Positions 1 to 7,504 of a DNA stretch of 24,806 bases are shown in pieces. Source of the stretch: JADJQU01 sp035490315 (GTDB taxonomy: Bacteria; Planctomycetota; UBA1135; GCA-002686595); contig DATHET010000103.1 in NCBI GenBank assembly GCA_035490315.1, positions 1-24,806 on the forward strand. Direction: 5' to 3'. How positions within the stretch are numbered: position 1 is the stretch's first letter; each line of letters opens with the position of its first letter. A program made the translations under genes and the position numbers. The notes below the pieces were generated by a model. That model was not told where the DNA came from. It saw only the letters and a program-made list of their open reading frames with translations, and ran no database searches.

Positions 1-570
1 GGCCTCTCGCGGGCAAGGAGCTGGCGATCGTCTGGACCAACTCCCCCCCTCCGGCGACTCCACCGCCGGAGTCGCCGGAGTGCGATCGTCTGGACCAACT
101 CCCCCACTCCGGCGACTCCGGCGGTGGTCAACTCGCTGCTGCACGCGGCCTTGTCGCAAGGCATGCACGTGAGCATCGCCCATCCCCAGGGCTTCGAGCT
201 CGACGCGGGCGTGCTCGACGAAGCCGCGACGATCGCCAAGGACAACCGCGGCACGGTGCGCGCGGGATTGTCGATCGTCGAGAGCGTGCGCTCCGCCGCG
301 GTGGTCTACGCGCGCTCGTGGATGAGCCTCGAGGACTACTCGAACCCGACCCTGGCCGCGACGCGCCGTTCGCGCCAGACGGGCTGGATGGTCGACGAGA
401 AGACGCTCGCCTTGGGGAACGACACGAAGCTGATGCACGCGATGCCGGTGCGGCGCAATCTCGAAGTTTCGGACGGCGTGCTCGACGGGCCGCGCTCGCT
501 GGTCTATCAACAAGCGGAGAATCGCCTGCATTCGCAGAAAGCGCTCTTGATGCAGCTCCTGCGCGGTTAG
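1..570 (+). pseudogene. 3' part of an N-acetyl/N-succinylornithine carbamoyltransferase-like gene, frameshifted near the left edge
   Basis: The C-terminal half reads as a transcarbamylase. It contains MHAMPVRRN, close to the HCLPVRRN motif of acetyl- and succinylornithine carbamoyltransferases (arginine synthesis), followed by LEVSDGVLDG and a final helix with AENRLHSQKALL, ending at the TAG at 568-570. The gene enters from the left in the frame of base 3 (PLAGKELAIVWTNSP), but the C-terminal part lies in the frame of base 1. A 58-bp duplication at 24-81 causes the shift. Deleting it restores a continuous LAGKELAIVWTNSPTPATP reading. The Cys that is usual in HCLP is Ala here. The family assignment is fairly secure at superfamily level and less so for the substrate. 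The break may be a true mutation or an assembly artefact. The 5' end lies outside the window, and dnaE starts 26 bp downstream. Confidence 0.62.
24..127. repeat. Local duplication with inverted segment (template-switch-like)
   Basis: Bases 24-61 and 82-119 form a 38-bp direct repeat with one mismatch (48 versus 106), offset by 58 bp. Between them, bases 60-82 are the exact reverse complement of 105-127 (23 bp). The result is a direct-inverted-direct arrangement typical of template switching at a quasi-palindrome, or of a chimeric read. Because 58 is not a multiple of three, it shifts the frame of the carbamoyltransferase gene. Confidence 0.9.
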
Positions 571-596
571 CAGCTTTCGCGCGCGCTCCACGCCCC

Positions 597-3500
597 ATGT
601 CGATCCCGGACTTCGTCCACCTCCACGTCCATTCCGAGTACAGCCTGCTCGACGGGGCGAATCGGATCTCGGACCTGATCAGCGCCTGCGTCAGCGACAA
701 GCAGCCGGCGATCGCGCTCACCGACCACGGCAACATGTTCGGGGCGATCGAGCTGTACCAGGCCGCGACCGCGAAGGGCATCAAGCCGATCCTGGGCTGC
801 GAGGTCTACGTCGCCAAGAAGACGCGCCACGAGCCGCACAACCGGACCGACAACGGTTACCACCATTTGACGCTGATGGCGCGCGATCAGGAGGGCTTCG
901 CCAACCTCTTGAAACTGTGCACCGGGGCCTATCTCGAAGGACTGCACACCCGCCCGCGCATCGACAAGCAGCTGCTGTCGCAGCACGCCAAGGGCATCAC
1001 CTGCCTGTCGGGTTGCCTGGCCGGCGAGATCAACCAGCTTTTCCTGCGCGGCGACGAGGCGCGCGCGGAAGCGGTGACGGCCGAGTTCCGCGACCTGTTC
1101 GGCAAGGAGCACTTCTGGCTCGAGCTGCAGCGCAACGGCATCGACATCCAGGACAAGGCCAACGAGGCGATGTGGCGCCTGCACCAGAGGACCGGCGTGC
1201 CGCTGGTCGCGACCAACGACATCCACTATCTGCGCCACGAGGACTGCGCGGCGCAGGACGTGCTCCTGTGCATCAACACCGGCGCCAAGCGCGCGGACGA
1301 GAAGCGCTTCCGCTTCGACACCGATTCGCTGTTCTTTCGCACGCGCGCGGAGATGGGCGAGGTGTTCCGCGACCTGCCGCAGACGCTCGCTGCGACCATC
1401 GACGTCGCCGAGCAGGTGGCCTTGAAGCTCGAGTTCGGCAAGTACCGCGTGCCGCTGTTCAAGACCGACGACGGCGAAGCGCCCGAAGTGCTTTTCGATC
1501 GCCTGTGCGAGCAGGGCCTCGCGCGGCTCTACGGATCCGACAACGCCGCGGCGCGCGCTCGCATGCAGCGCGAGCAGGCTGTGATCCGCCAGATGGGCTT
1601 CGTCTCCTACTTCCTGATCGTCTGGGACCTGATCCGCTGGTCGCGCGAGAACGGCATCCCGGTCGGCCCCGGCCGAGGCTCGGCGGCGGGAGCGATCGTC
1701 GCTTACTTGCTCGGCATCACCAAGGTCGATCCGCTGAAGTACGACCTGCTCTTCGAGCGCTTCCTGAACTCCGGCCGCGCGTCGATGCCCGACATCGACA
1801 TCGATTTCTGCAAGGAAGGCCGCGAGCGCGTGCTCGAGTACACGCGCACCCGCTACGGCACCGACCACGTGGCCCAGATCGTGACTTTCGGGACCATGGC
1901 TTCGCGCACGGTGGTGCGCGACGTGGCGCGCGTGCTCGACCTGCCCTTGTCGGAAGTCGACCGCCTGACCAAGAAGATCCCCGCCGGCCCCAATGCGCCG
2001 ACCCTGGCGGAAGCTCTCGAGACGGACAAGGAATTGGCCGCGGCGCGCGACGAGAATCCCGCGTACAAGGAGATCTTCGAGCTGTCGACGCGACTCGAAG
2101 GCATGGCGCGGCACATCTCGACCCACGCGGCGGGCGTGGTGATCTCCGACCGTCCGATCGTCGAGTACGTGCCCCTGTGCCGGCACGACGACGACATCGT
2201 GACCCAGTGGCCGGCGCCGCAGCTCGAGGAGCTCGGCCTGGTCAAGATGGACTACCTCGGCCTGCGCACGCTGACGATTCTCGAGCGCGCGCTGCGCAAC
2301 ATCGCCAAGCTCGCTCGTGCGGTCCCGGACCTCGACCAGCTGCCCGAGAACGATCCGGCGACCTATCGGATGCTGACCGCCGGCGACACGGCCGCGGTGT
2401 TCCAGCTCGAATCCGAGGGCATGCGCAAGCTCCTGACGCGCCTGAAGCCCGACGTGTTCGAGGACCTGATCGCCGTGCTCGCCCTGTACCGGCCAGGTCC
2501 CCTGGAGTCGGGCATGGTCGACATGTTCACCGACCGCAAGCACGGCAAGGAGAAGATCGAGTACCAGCATCCGCTGCTCGAGCCGATCCTGCGCGACACC
2601 TACGGCTGCCTGGTCTACCAGGAGCAGGTCATGTTGATCTCGAGCGCGCTGGCCGGCTTCACGCTCAACGAAGCCGACAACCTGCGCAAGGCGATGGGCA
2701 AGAAGAAGCCCGAGATCATGCAGAAGTTCGCCGAGCAGTTCGTGCGCGGCGCGGCGGCCAAGGGCGCCAGCGAGGCGACCGCGCGCGAGATCTGGGACAA
2801 CATCATCAAGTTCGGCGGCTACGGCTTCAACAAGTCGCACTCGACCGCCTACGCGCTGATCACCTACCAGACGGCTTATCTCAAGGCGAACCACCGCGCG
2901 GAATTCCTGGCCGCGAACTTCTCTTGCGAAATGGGCAATTCGGACAAGGTCAAGGAGCTGGTCGATGCCGCGCGCAAATCCGGTGTCAGGCTCCTGCCGC
3001 CCGACATGCGCGTCTCGGGCTGGGAGTTCGAGCCCGAGGGCGAAGCGATCCGCTTCGGCCTGGGCGCGATCAAGGGCACCGGGCAGAAGGCAGTGCAGTC
3101 GATGCTCGCCGTGCGCGATCGCGTGGCGAAGGCCAATCCGATCTTCGGCCTGCACGAGCTGTGCGCGCAGACCGATCCGCAGGACGTCACCAAGCTCACC
3201 TGGGAAGCGCTGATCAAGGCCGGGGCCTTCGAGTACACCGGCCACAATCGCGGCGCGGTGCTCGCCGCTCTCGAAGCGGGCATGAGCGAGTCGCAGCGCG
3301 CGGCGGCCGATCGGCGCGCGGGTCAGATCTCGATGTTCGATGCTCCGAGCGGGCCGAAGGCGGGCGCGCGCATGGCGGTCTCCGCGGGCGACGGCATCGA
3401 CGACGCGCTGGCGTTCAACAAGGCGGAGACGCTGCGCGCCGAGCATGACGCGCTGGGCTTCTATCTTTCGGGCCATCCGCTCGAGGAGCGCGCGGGGCTG

Positions 3501-4064
3501 TTCGCGCTGCTCTCGAACACGAGGACTTCCGAGCTCGGCCTGCGCAGCGCGGGCTCCGAGGTCATGATCGCGGGCTTGATCGTCGGTCTGGCCCAGACCG
3601 TGGTGAAGACCGGGACGTACGCGGGCAAGAAAATGGCCCGCTTCCGCCTCGAGGACCTCGAAGGGAACGTGCAGGTGACTGTTTTCCCGCGCACTTTCGA
3701 GCAATTCCGCTATCTGCTCGCGGATGACACGGTGGTGCTGGCGCGCGGGAAGCTCGACGAGCGCGGCGAGGAGCCGGCCCTCATCCTCGAGGAATTGATG
3801 ACGATCGAGGACGCGCTCAAGCGCTTCGACGGCGGGCTGGTGGTGGCCGTGGGCCCCGACGACGCGCCGCAGCTCGAAGCTTTGCGCAGCACGTTGAAGC
3901 GACATCCGGGGAAGCGCCCGCTGTTCCTGCAAGTCACCGGCGACGACGGCAACATGCGCCGCGTGCGCGCGGGCACGCAGCTCTATGTCGACATCAACGC
4001 GACGCTGGCCGAGGAAGTCGACCGCCTGCTCGGCAAGAGCCGCGTGCGCCTGGCGCGACTCTAG
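597..4064 (+). CDS. dnaE: DNA polymerase III subunit alpha (DnaE)
   Basis: This is the replicative C-family DNA polymerase, 1155 residues (E. coli 1160). The N-terminal PHP domain opens with HLHVHSEYSLLDGA. All nine positions that bind metal in proofreading-competent PHP domains appear filled: H10, H12, D19, H44, E69, H90, C140, D208 and H210. The palm carries GPGRGSAAGA and MPDIDIDF, with catalytic aspartates D401 and D403 matching E. coli numbering. The thumb and fingers are followed by a helix-hairpin-helix region (DVTKLTWEALIKAGAFEYTG) and a C-terminal OB fold around residues 988-1060. The ATG at 597 was chosen because MSIPDFVHLHVHSEYS matches the family start; the frame stays open further upstream only because of high GC, and no clear Shine-Dalgarno site precedes it. 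It is convergent with the ribosomal cluster. DnaE1-type identity is very secure. Confidence 0.97.
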   Translation: MSIPDFVHLHVHSEYSLLDGANRISDLISACVSDKQPAIALTDHGNMFGAIELYQAATAKGIKPILGCEVYVAKKTRHEPHNRTDNGYHHLTLMARDQEGFANLLKLCTGAYLEGLHTRPRIDKQLLSQHAKGITCLSGCLAGEINQLFLRGDEARAEAVTAEFRDLFGKEHFWLELQRNGIDIQDKANEAMWRLHQRTGVPLVATNDIHYLRHEDCAAQDVLLCINTGAKRADEKRFRFDTDSLFFRTRAEMGEVFRDLPQTLAATIDVAEQVALKLEFGKYRVPLFKTDDGEAPEVLFDRLCEQGLARLYGSDNAAARARMQREQAVIRQMGFVSYFLIVWDLIRWSRENGIPVGPGRGSAAGAIVAYLLGITKVDPLKYDLLFERFLNSGRASMPDIDIDFCKEGRERVLEYTRTRYGTDHVAQIVTFGTMASRTVVRDVARVLDLPLSEVDRLTKKIPAGPNAPTLAEALETDKELAAARDENPAYKEIFELSTRLEGMARHISTHAAGVVISDRPIVEYVPLCRHDDDIVTQWPAPQLEELGLVKMDYLGLRTLTILERALRNIAKLARAVPDLDQLPENDPATYRMLTAGDTAAVFQLESEGMRKLLTRLKPDVFEDLIAVLALYRPGPLESGMVDMFTDRKHGKEKIEYQHPLLEPILRDTYGCLVYQEQVMLISSALAGFTLNEADNLRKAMGKKKPEIMQKFAEQFVRGAAAKGASEATAREIWDNIIKFGGYGFNKSHSTAYALITYQTAYLKANHRAEFLAANFSCEMGNSDKVKELVDAARKSGVRLLPPDMRVSGWEFEPEGEAIRFGLGAIKGTGQKAVQSMLAVRDRVAKANPIFGLHELCAQTDPQDVTKLTWEALIKAGAFEYTGHNRGAVLAALEAGMSESQRAAADRRAGQISMFDAPSGPKAGARMAVSAGDGIDDALAFNKAETLRAEHDALGFYLSGHPLEERAGLFALLSNTRTSELGLRSAGSEVMIAGLIVGLAQTVVKTGTYAGKKMARFRLEDLEGNVQVTVFPRTFEQFRYLLADDTVVLARGKLDERGEEPALILEELMTIEDALKRFDGGLVVAVGPDDAPQLEALRSTLKRHPGKRPLFLQVTGDDGNMRRVRAGTQLYVDINATLAEEVDRLLGKSRVRLARL

Positions 4065-4124
4065 TTGTCGGTACGAAGCCAGCCTCGATCACGACACTCC
4101 TGTCCGCGCCTCCTCGCTGCGCTA

Positions 4125-4210
4125 TCGGTACCCGGTATTCCACCGCCATCCTGAACCTGCGCGATACGTATCGCGCAGGTTCAGGATGGCGGTGGAATAC
4201 CGGGTACCGA
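4125..4210. repeat. 86-bp perfect palindrome with no loop
   Basis: Two 43-bp arms are exact reverse complements meeting at GATAC|GTATC with no spacer. The palindrome starts 61 bp after the dnaE stop, so its RNA could act as a terminator or 3'-end stabiliser for dnaE. Neither side has a T-tract. Perfect palindromes this long are normally unstable in bacteria with SbcCD-type nuclease, so either its retention or its assembly is notable. Confidence 0.93.
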
Positions 4211-4310
4211 GCGCCAGTGATCGGGCCAGACTCCTACCGACAGACGCGACGGAAGTGGATCCGTACCGACGAACTCGACTCGGCGGACGCGGGACGCGAG
4301 TGCGTGGTCG

Positions 4311-4395
4311 TCTGACTTCGAGCGAAATGGAGATGGCACCCCGCGGGCCGGTGTGCGGCGCGCGGGGTGCCATCTCCATTCCGATCGAAGTCAGA
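4311..4395 (-). terminator. Composite hairpin just downstream of rplQ, putative end of the ribosomal operon
   Basis: An inner perfect 20-bp stem (4326-4345 with 4361-4380, 15-base loop) sits inside an outer 11-bp stem (4311-4321 with 4385-4395), separated by a 4x4 internal loop. It begins 6 bases after the rplQ stop in the direction of transcription. No U-tract follows, so it is a structural candidate for a terminator or RNA stabiliser rather than a textbook intrinsic terminator. Confidence 0.6.
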
Positions 4396-4401
4396 TGATG
4401 G

Positions 4402-4797
4402 CTACGCCTCGACCGGCGTCGTCTCGACTTCCTTCGGCGTGCGCTCGACGAACTCGAGGATCGCGCGCGTGCCGTTGTCGCCCAGGCGCGGCTTCGAGAG
4501 CTTCAGGATGCGGCAGTAGCCGCCCTTGCGATCCGCGAAGCGCGGGCCGAGGGTGTCGAAGAGCTTCTTCACGGCGTCGTCGCTGCGCAGGCGCGCGAAG
4601 GCCATGCGGCGATGGGCGATCGTCCCGTCCTTCGACAGGGTGATCAGCTTCTCGACGAAGGGCTTCACGTTCTTGGCCTTTTGGACCGTCGTGATGATGC
4701 GCTCGTGGTCGATCAGGGAGACCGCCATGTTGCGCGCCATGGCTGTGCGGTGGGCGCTGGTGCGTCCCAGGTGATTTCCAGCAAGTCTGTGTCGCAT
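4402..4797 (-). CDS. rplQ: 50S ribosomal protein bL17
   Basis: This large-subunit protein binds 23S rRNA near the exit-tunnel side. The 131-residue product starts MRHRLAGNHLGRTSAHR, matching the nearly invariant MRHR start of bL17. It also contains RNMAVSLIDHERI, the ITL segment of the first helices, RRMAFARLRSD, and GPRFADRKGGY(C/T)RI. The C-terminus is a short acidic tail. It is the last gene of the alpha operon, 34 bp after rpoA, with a small hairpin in that spacer, and is followed at once by a long hairpin. The Shine-Dalgarno site is weak. The identification is very secure. Confidence 0.98.
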   Translation of the reverse strand: MRHRLAGNHLGRTSAHRTAMARNMAVSLIDHERIITTVQKAKNVKPFVEKLITLSKDGTIAHRRMAFARLRSDDAVKKLFDTLGPRFADRKGGYCRILKLSKPRLGDNGTRAILEFVERTPKEVETTPVEA

Positions 4798-4807
4798 GTT
4801 CGTTTCG

Positions 4808-4824
4808 CTCTCGCGGTGCGAGAG
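4808..4824 (-). other. Small hairpin in the rpoA-rplQ spacer
   Basis: A 7-bp perfect stem (CTCTCGC/GCGAGAG) with a 3-base loop lies between the rpoA stop and the rplQ ATG. It could act as a transcript processing or pause site that sets the rpoA:rplQ ratio. It lacks a U-tract. Function is inferred only. Confidence 0.45.
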
Positions 4825-4831
4825 ATCCTTG

Positions 4832-5821
4832 TCAGACGCTCATGCCGAGCGACAGCCCGACTTCGGCGAGCTTGGCCTTGATCTCGGTCAAACTGGTCTT
4901 GCCCAGGTTCTTCAGGTTCATCACGTCGTTTTCGGACAGCGTGACCAGGTCCTTCAACGTCTGCACGTTGGCTCCGTCGAGGCAGTTCTTCGCGCGCACG
5001 GACAACTCGAGGTCGGCGATCGGGCGGGCGAGCATGCTCGAGAGCTTGTTGGTCTCCGAGCCGCGCTCCATGAACGTCGAAGCCGCCGGATCCTCGGCCT
5101 GCGGGCGCTCGTCGCGGCTGGTCTCGTAGAGCACGAAGGGATTCAAGTGCTTGCGGTAGATCTTGGCCGACTCGACCAGCGCGAGCTGCGGAGTGACCGT
5201 TCCGTCGGTCCAGATCTCGAGCACCAGGCGGTCGTAGTTCGTGAACTTGCCGACGCGCGTCGCTTCGATCGAGTAGCGCACGCGGTGCACCGGCGAGTAG
5301 ATCGAGTCGACCGGGATCGTGCCCAGCGGATGGCGCTCGCTGGTGTTGTCCTCGGCGGGCACGTAGCCCCGTCCGCGGTGCAGGTCGAGCTCCATCGTGA
5401 ATTCGCGGTCGCCGGTGATCGTGGCAAGGGTCAGATCCTTGTTGATCACGCGCCCGTCGCCGGGAACGACCACGTCCGCGCCGGTGACCTTGCCCTTGCC
5501 CTTCTTCTGGACCTTGCAGGTGATCGGCTCGTCCCCGTCGTACTGGAAGCGCAAGCGCTTGACGTTGAGGATGATGTCGGTGACGTCCTCGAGCACGCCC
5601 TCCAGCGAATCGAATTCGTGGGAGGCGCCCTGGATGCGCACGGCGGTCACCGCGGCACCCTCGATCGAGGACAGCAGCACGCGCCGCAGTCCGTTGCCGA
5701 TCGTGTTGCCGAAGCCCTGCTCGAAGGGCTCGACGACGAAACGGCCGTACTCGTTGGTCAAGGTGTCCTTGTCCGGGACGACCTTGCTGGGAAGTTCGAA
5801 ATTGCGCCAACGGATTCGCAT
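4832..5821 (-). CDS. rpoA: DNA-directed RNA polymerase subunit alpha
   Basis: The 329-residue protein is the same length as E. coli RpoA. The N-terminal domain, which dimerises and nucleates assembly of beta and beta', carries FVVEPFEQGFGNTIGNGLRR and VRIQGASHEFDSLEGVLED. A flexible linker lies around residue 240. The C-terminal domain carries ELSVRAKNCLDGANV, with the Arg that in E. coli contacts UP-element DNA and activators, and NLGKTSLTEIKAKLAEVGLSL. It lies between rpsD (70 bp away) and rplQ (34 bp), the usual alpha-operon order. No internal start or frame problem is seen. The start at ATG 5821 matches family length. Confidence 0.98.
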   Translation of the reverse strand: MRIRWRNFELPSKVVPDKDTLTNEYGRFVVEPFEQGFGNTIGNGLRRVLLSSIEGAAVTAVRIQGASHEFDSLEGVLEDVTDIILNVKRLRFQYDGDEPITCKVQKKGKGKVTGADVVVPGDGRVINKDLTLATITGDREFTMELDLHRGRGYVPAEDNTSERHPLGTIPVDSIYSPVHRVRYSIEATRVGKFTNYDRLVLEIWTDGTVTPQLALVESAKIYRKHLNPFVLYETSRDERPQAEDPAASTFMERGSETNKLSSMLARPIADLELSVRAKNCLDGANVQTLKDLVTLSENDVMNLKNLGKTSLTEIKAKLAEVGLSLGMSV

Positions 5822-5891
5822 GGATCAGCTCTGTGGTGGTGAAAGACGGTCGGGGCTTCGGTCGGGGCGGGCTGTGGATGCCTTGCGCGGC

Positions 5892-6518
5892 CTACTTGGA
5901 GCAGAGTTCGATGATCAGCTGCTCTTGGATCGGGTGCGGCACGTCCTCGCGGCGCGGGATCGACACGACGCGCGTGGAGAGCGTGTCGCGATTGACCTCG
6001 AGCCAGTTCGGAACGGGCTGCGATTTGTTGACTTCGATGGCTTCGGCGACGGCCTTGCGGGTCGCTTCGGTCGAGCGCGGAGCGATGATGTCTCCGGGAC
6101 GGACCTGGAAGGAGCTCACGTCGACCCAGCGGTTGTTGACCGTGAAGTGGCCGTGGTTGACCAGCTGGCGCGCGTGGTTGCGCGACAGGGCGAAGCCCGA
6201 AGCCAGCACCACGTTGTCGAGACGGCGCTCGAGCAGCGACAGCAGGGTCTCACCCGTGTTGCCCTTGAGCCGCTCGGCCTCGTGGAAGTACAGCTTGAAC
6301 TGCCGTTCCATCACGCCGTAGATGCGCTTGAGCTTCTGCTTCTCGCGCACGCGCACACCGTAGTCGGTGATCTTCGTGCGCTTCTGGGCATGCACGCCCG
6401 GCGGGTAGTCGCGGCGCGAGATCGCGCACTTGTCGGTGAAGCAACGCTGCCCCTTCAGGAAGAGCTTCATGCCTTCGCGGCGGCACAGCTTGCACTTGTT
6501 TCCGGTGTAACGAGCCAT
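5892..6518 (-). CDS. rpsD: 30S ribosomal protein uS4, zinc-binding form
   Basis: A 208-residue primary 16S rRNA-binding protein that also represses the alpha operon in E. coli. The N-terminus has four cysteines (C9, C12, C26, C31), the zinc-finger form of uS4. The central S4 RNA-binding domain reads LERRLDNVVLASGFA...ARQLVNHGHFTVN. The protein ends ELIIELCSK (the usual ending is ELYSK). Upstream, toward rpsK, the gap is 196 bp and holds a MITE-like inverted repeat, so this gene may be less tightly coupled to rpsK than usual. No strong Shine-Dalgarno precedes the ATG. The identification is very secure. Confidence 0.98.
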   Translation of the reverse strand: MARYTGNKCKLCRREGMKLFLKGQRCFTDKCAISRRDYPPGVHAQKRTKITDYGVRVREKQKLKRIYGVMERQFKLYFHEAERLKGNTGETLLSLLERRLDNVVLASGFALSRNHARQLVNHGHFTVNNRWVDVSSFQVRPGDIIAPRSTEATRKAVAEAIEVNKSQPVPNWLEVNRDTLSTRVVSIPRREDVPHPIQEQLIIELCSK

Positions 6519-6533
6519 AGATCTTGTTCGGTG

Positions 6534-6712
6534 CTAGGAGACCGTTGAAAAAGGCGCCGTAGCGAGGCACAGCGCGGGAAGGCGAGACGAGGAGCGCGAC
6601 GGGACGGCGGCGGAGGCGGCCTCCTCGGCCGCTGAGCACGACGGACCTAGCGCGACGATGTATCGCCGAAGCGCGCGAAGCCGAGTAGGTGACTTTTTCA
6701 TCGGGCTCCTTG
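6534..6712. mobile_element. MITE-like 179-bp element with 20-bp terminal inverted repeats
   Basis: The left end (6534-6553) and right end (6693-6712) are inverted repeats matching at 17 of 20 positions. Each has an outer CTCCT-type block and an inner perfect TGAAAAAG/CTTTTTCA. The interior is GC-rich and encodes nothing credible, with a partly self-complementary centre around 6611-6632. It occupies almost the whole gap between rpsK and rpsD and its right end stops 2 bp short of the rpsK stop codon. The termini suggest a non-autonomous element or a family of dispersed intergenic repeats. No clear target duplication is seen, and copy number cannot be judged from one window. Confidence 0.6.
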
Positions 6713-6714
6713 GG

Positions 6715-7095
6715 CTAGACGCGGCGACGCTTGCGCGCGCGGCAACCGTTGTGCGGGAGCGGGGTCACATCCTCGATGGACAGGACGTTCAAACCTGAAT
6801 TGGCCAGGGCGCGGATCGCGGACTCGCGGCCGGAGCCGGCTCCGCGCACGCGCACTTCGACTTCCTTGAGTCCTTGGCGCATGGCGTTCTGAGCGGCGTG
6901 CTCGGCGGCGCGCTGGGCGGCGAAGGGCGTGCTCTTGCGCGTGCCCTTGAAGCCGACGATCCCGGCCGAGCCGGAGCTGATCGCCTCGCCCGCGCCGTTC
7001 GTGATCGTGACGTGCGTGTTGTTGAACGACGCCTTGATGTGCACGAAGCCGCGCGCAACGGTCTTCTTGATCTTTTTCTTGACGGCTTTTCCCAT
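6715..7095 (-). CDS. rpsK: 30S ribosomal protein uS11
   Basis: A 126-residue platform protein that lines the mRNA exit region of the small subunit. It shows GFVHIKASFNNTHVTITN, the S/T-rich turn with SSGSAGIVGFKGTRKSTPFAA, and the C-terminal VRGAGSGRESAIRAL...SIEDVTPLPHNGCRARKRRRV, all canonical. The basic N-terminus (MGKAVKKKIKKTVARG) is typical. Four bases separate it from rpsM, so the two are probably translated together. The stop codon is followed 2 bp later by the MITE-like element. Confidence 0.98.
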   Translation of the reverse strand: MGKAVKKKIKKTVARGFVHIKASFNNTHVTITNGAGEAISSGSAGIVGFKGTRKSTPFAAQRAAEHAAQNAMRQGLKEVEVRVRGAGSGRESAIRALANSGLNVLSIEDVTPLPHNGCRARKRRRV

Positions 7096-7099
7096 AGGA

Positions 7100-7483
7100 C
7101 TACTTCATCCCCTTCACGGACTTCTTCCCGGCGACCGTCTTGCGCGGACCCTTGCGAGTGCGCGAGTTGGTGCGCGTGCGCTGACCGCGGACCGGCAGGC
7201 CGCGGCGGTGGCGCAGGCCGCGGTAGCAGCCGATCTCGCGCAGGCGGTTGATCGCCGAGGTCACTTGCCGGCGCAACTGGCCCTCGACCGAGAAGTTCTT
7301 CTGGACGTAGTTGGCGATCGCGGTGAGCTGATCCTCGTTGAGGTCGCGCGCGCGCAGACCCCGGTCGAGCTTCAGCGCATCGCAGACCTTGAGGGCGGTC
7401 GGACGGCCCACGCCATAGACGTAGGTGAGCGCGATTTCGAGTCGCTTGTTGGCAGGAATGTCAACCCCGATGAGACGCGGCAT
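7100..7483 (-). CDS. rpsM: 30S ribosomal protein uS13
   Basis: A 127-residue small-subunit head protein that contacts P-site tRNA and forms bridge B1 with the large subunit. It shows MPRLIGVDIPANKRLEIALT, the helix-two-turn-helix with YVYGVGRPTALKVC, and RHRRGLPVRGQRTRTNSRTRKG near the C-terminus. The basic tail ends GKKSVKGMK. It lies between rpmJ and rpsK in the normal order. The gap to rpmJ is 21 bp. Confidence 0.98.
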   Translation of the reverse strand: MPRLIGVDIPANKRLEIALTYVYGVGRPTALKVCDALKLDRGLRARDLNEDQLTAIANYVQKNFSVEGQLRRQVTSAINRLREIGCYRGLRHRRGLPVRGQRTRTNSRTRKGPRKTVAGKKSVKGMK

Positions 7484-7504
7484 GATCGATGGCTCCGGTG
7501 CTGG

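Larger units (their letters stand above)
4065..4401. other. 337-bp convergent intergenic region
   Basis: The stretch between the dnaE stop and the rplQ stop contains no credible gene. It holds two unrelated inverted repeats: a perfect palindrome at 4125-4210 nearer dnaE and a composite hairpin at 4311-4395 abutting rplQ. The 100 bases between them (4211-4310) show no structure I can name. Confidence 0.8.

Noticed and set aside
318..596. In-frame N-terminal extension of dnaE through the end of the carbamoyltransferase gene
   Set aside because: The frame is open to the left edge, but the extension is Arg/Asp-rich and unrelated to PHP domains, while MSIPDFVHLHVHSEYS is the normal DnaE start.
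567..3932. Very long open frame antisense to dnaE
   Set aside because: Its protein is low-complexity and Arg/Leu/Glu-rich without any family signature, and dnaE on the other strand is fully conserved. Long antisense frames are expected at this GC content.
4353..4881. Small plus-strand frames over rplQ
   Set aside because: They are antisense shadows of rplQ with no homology features.
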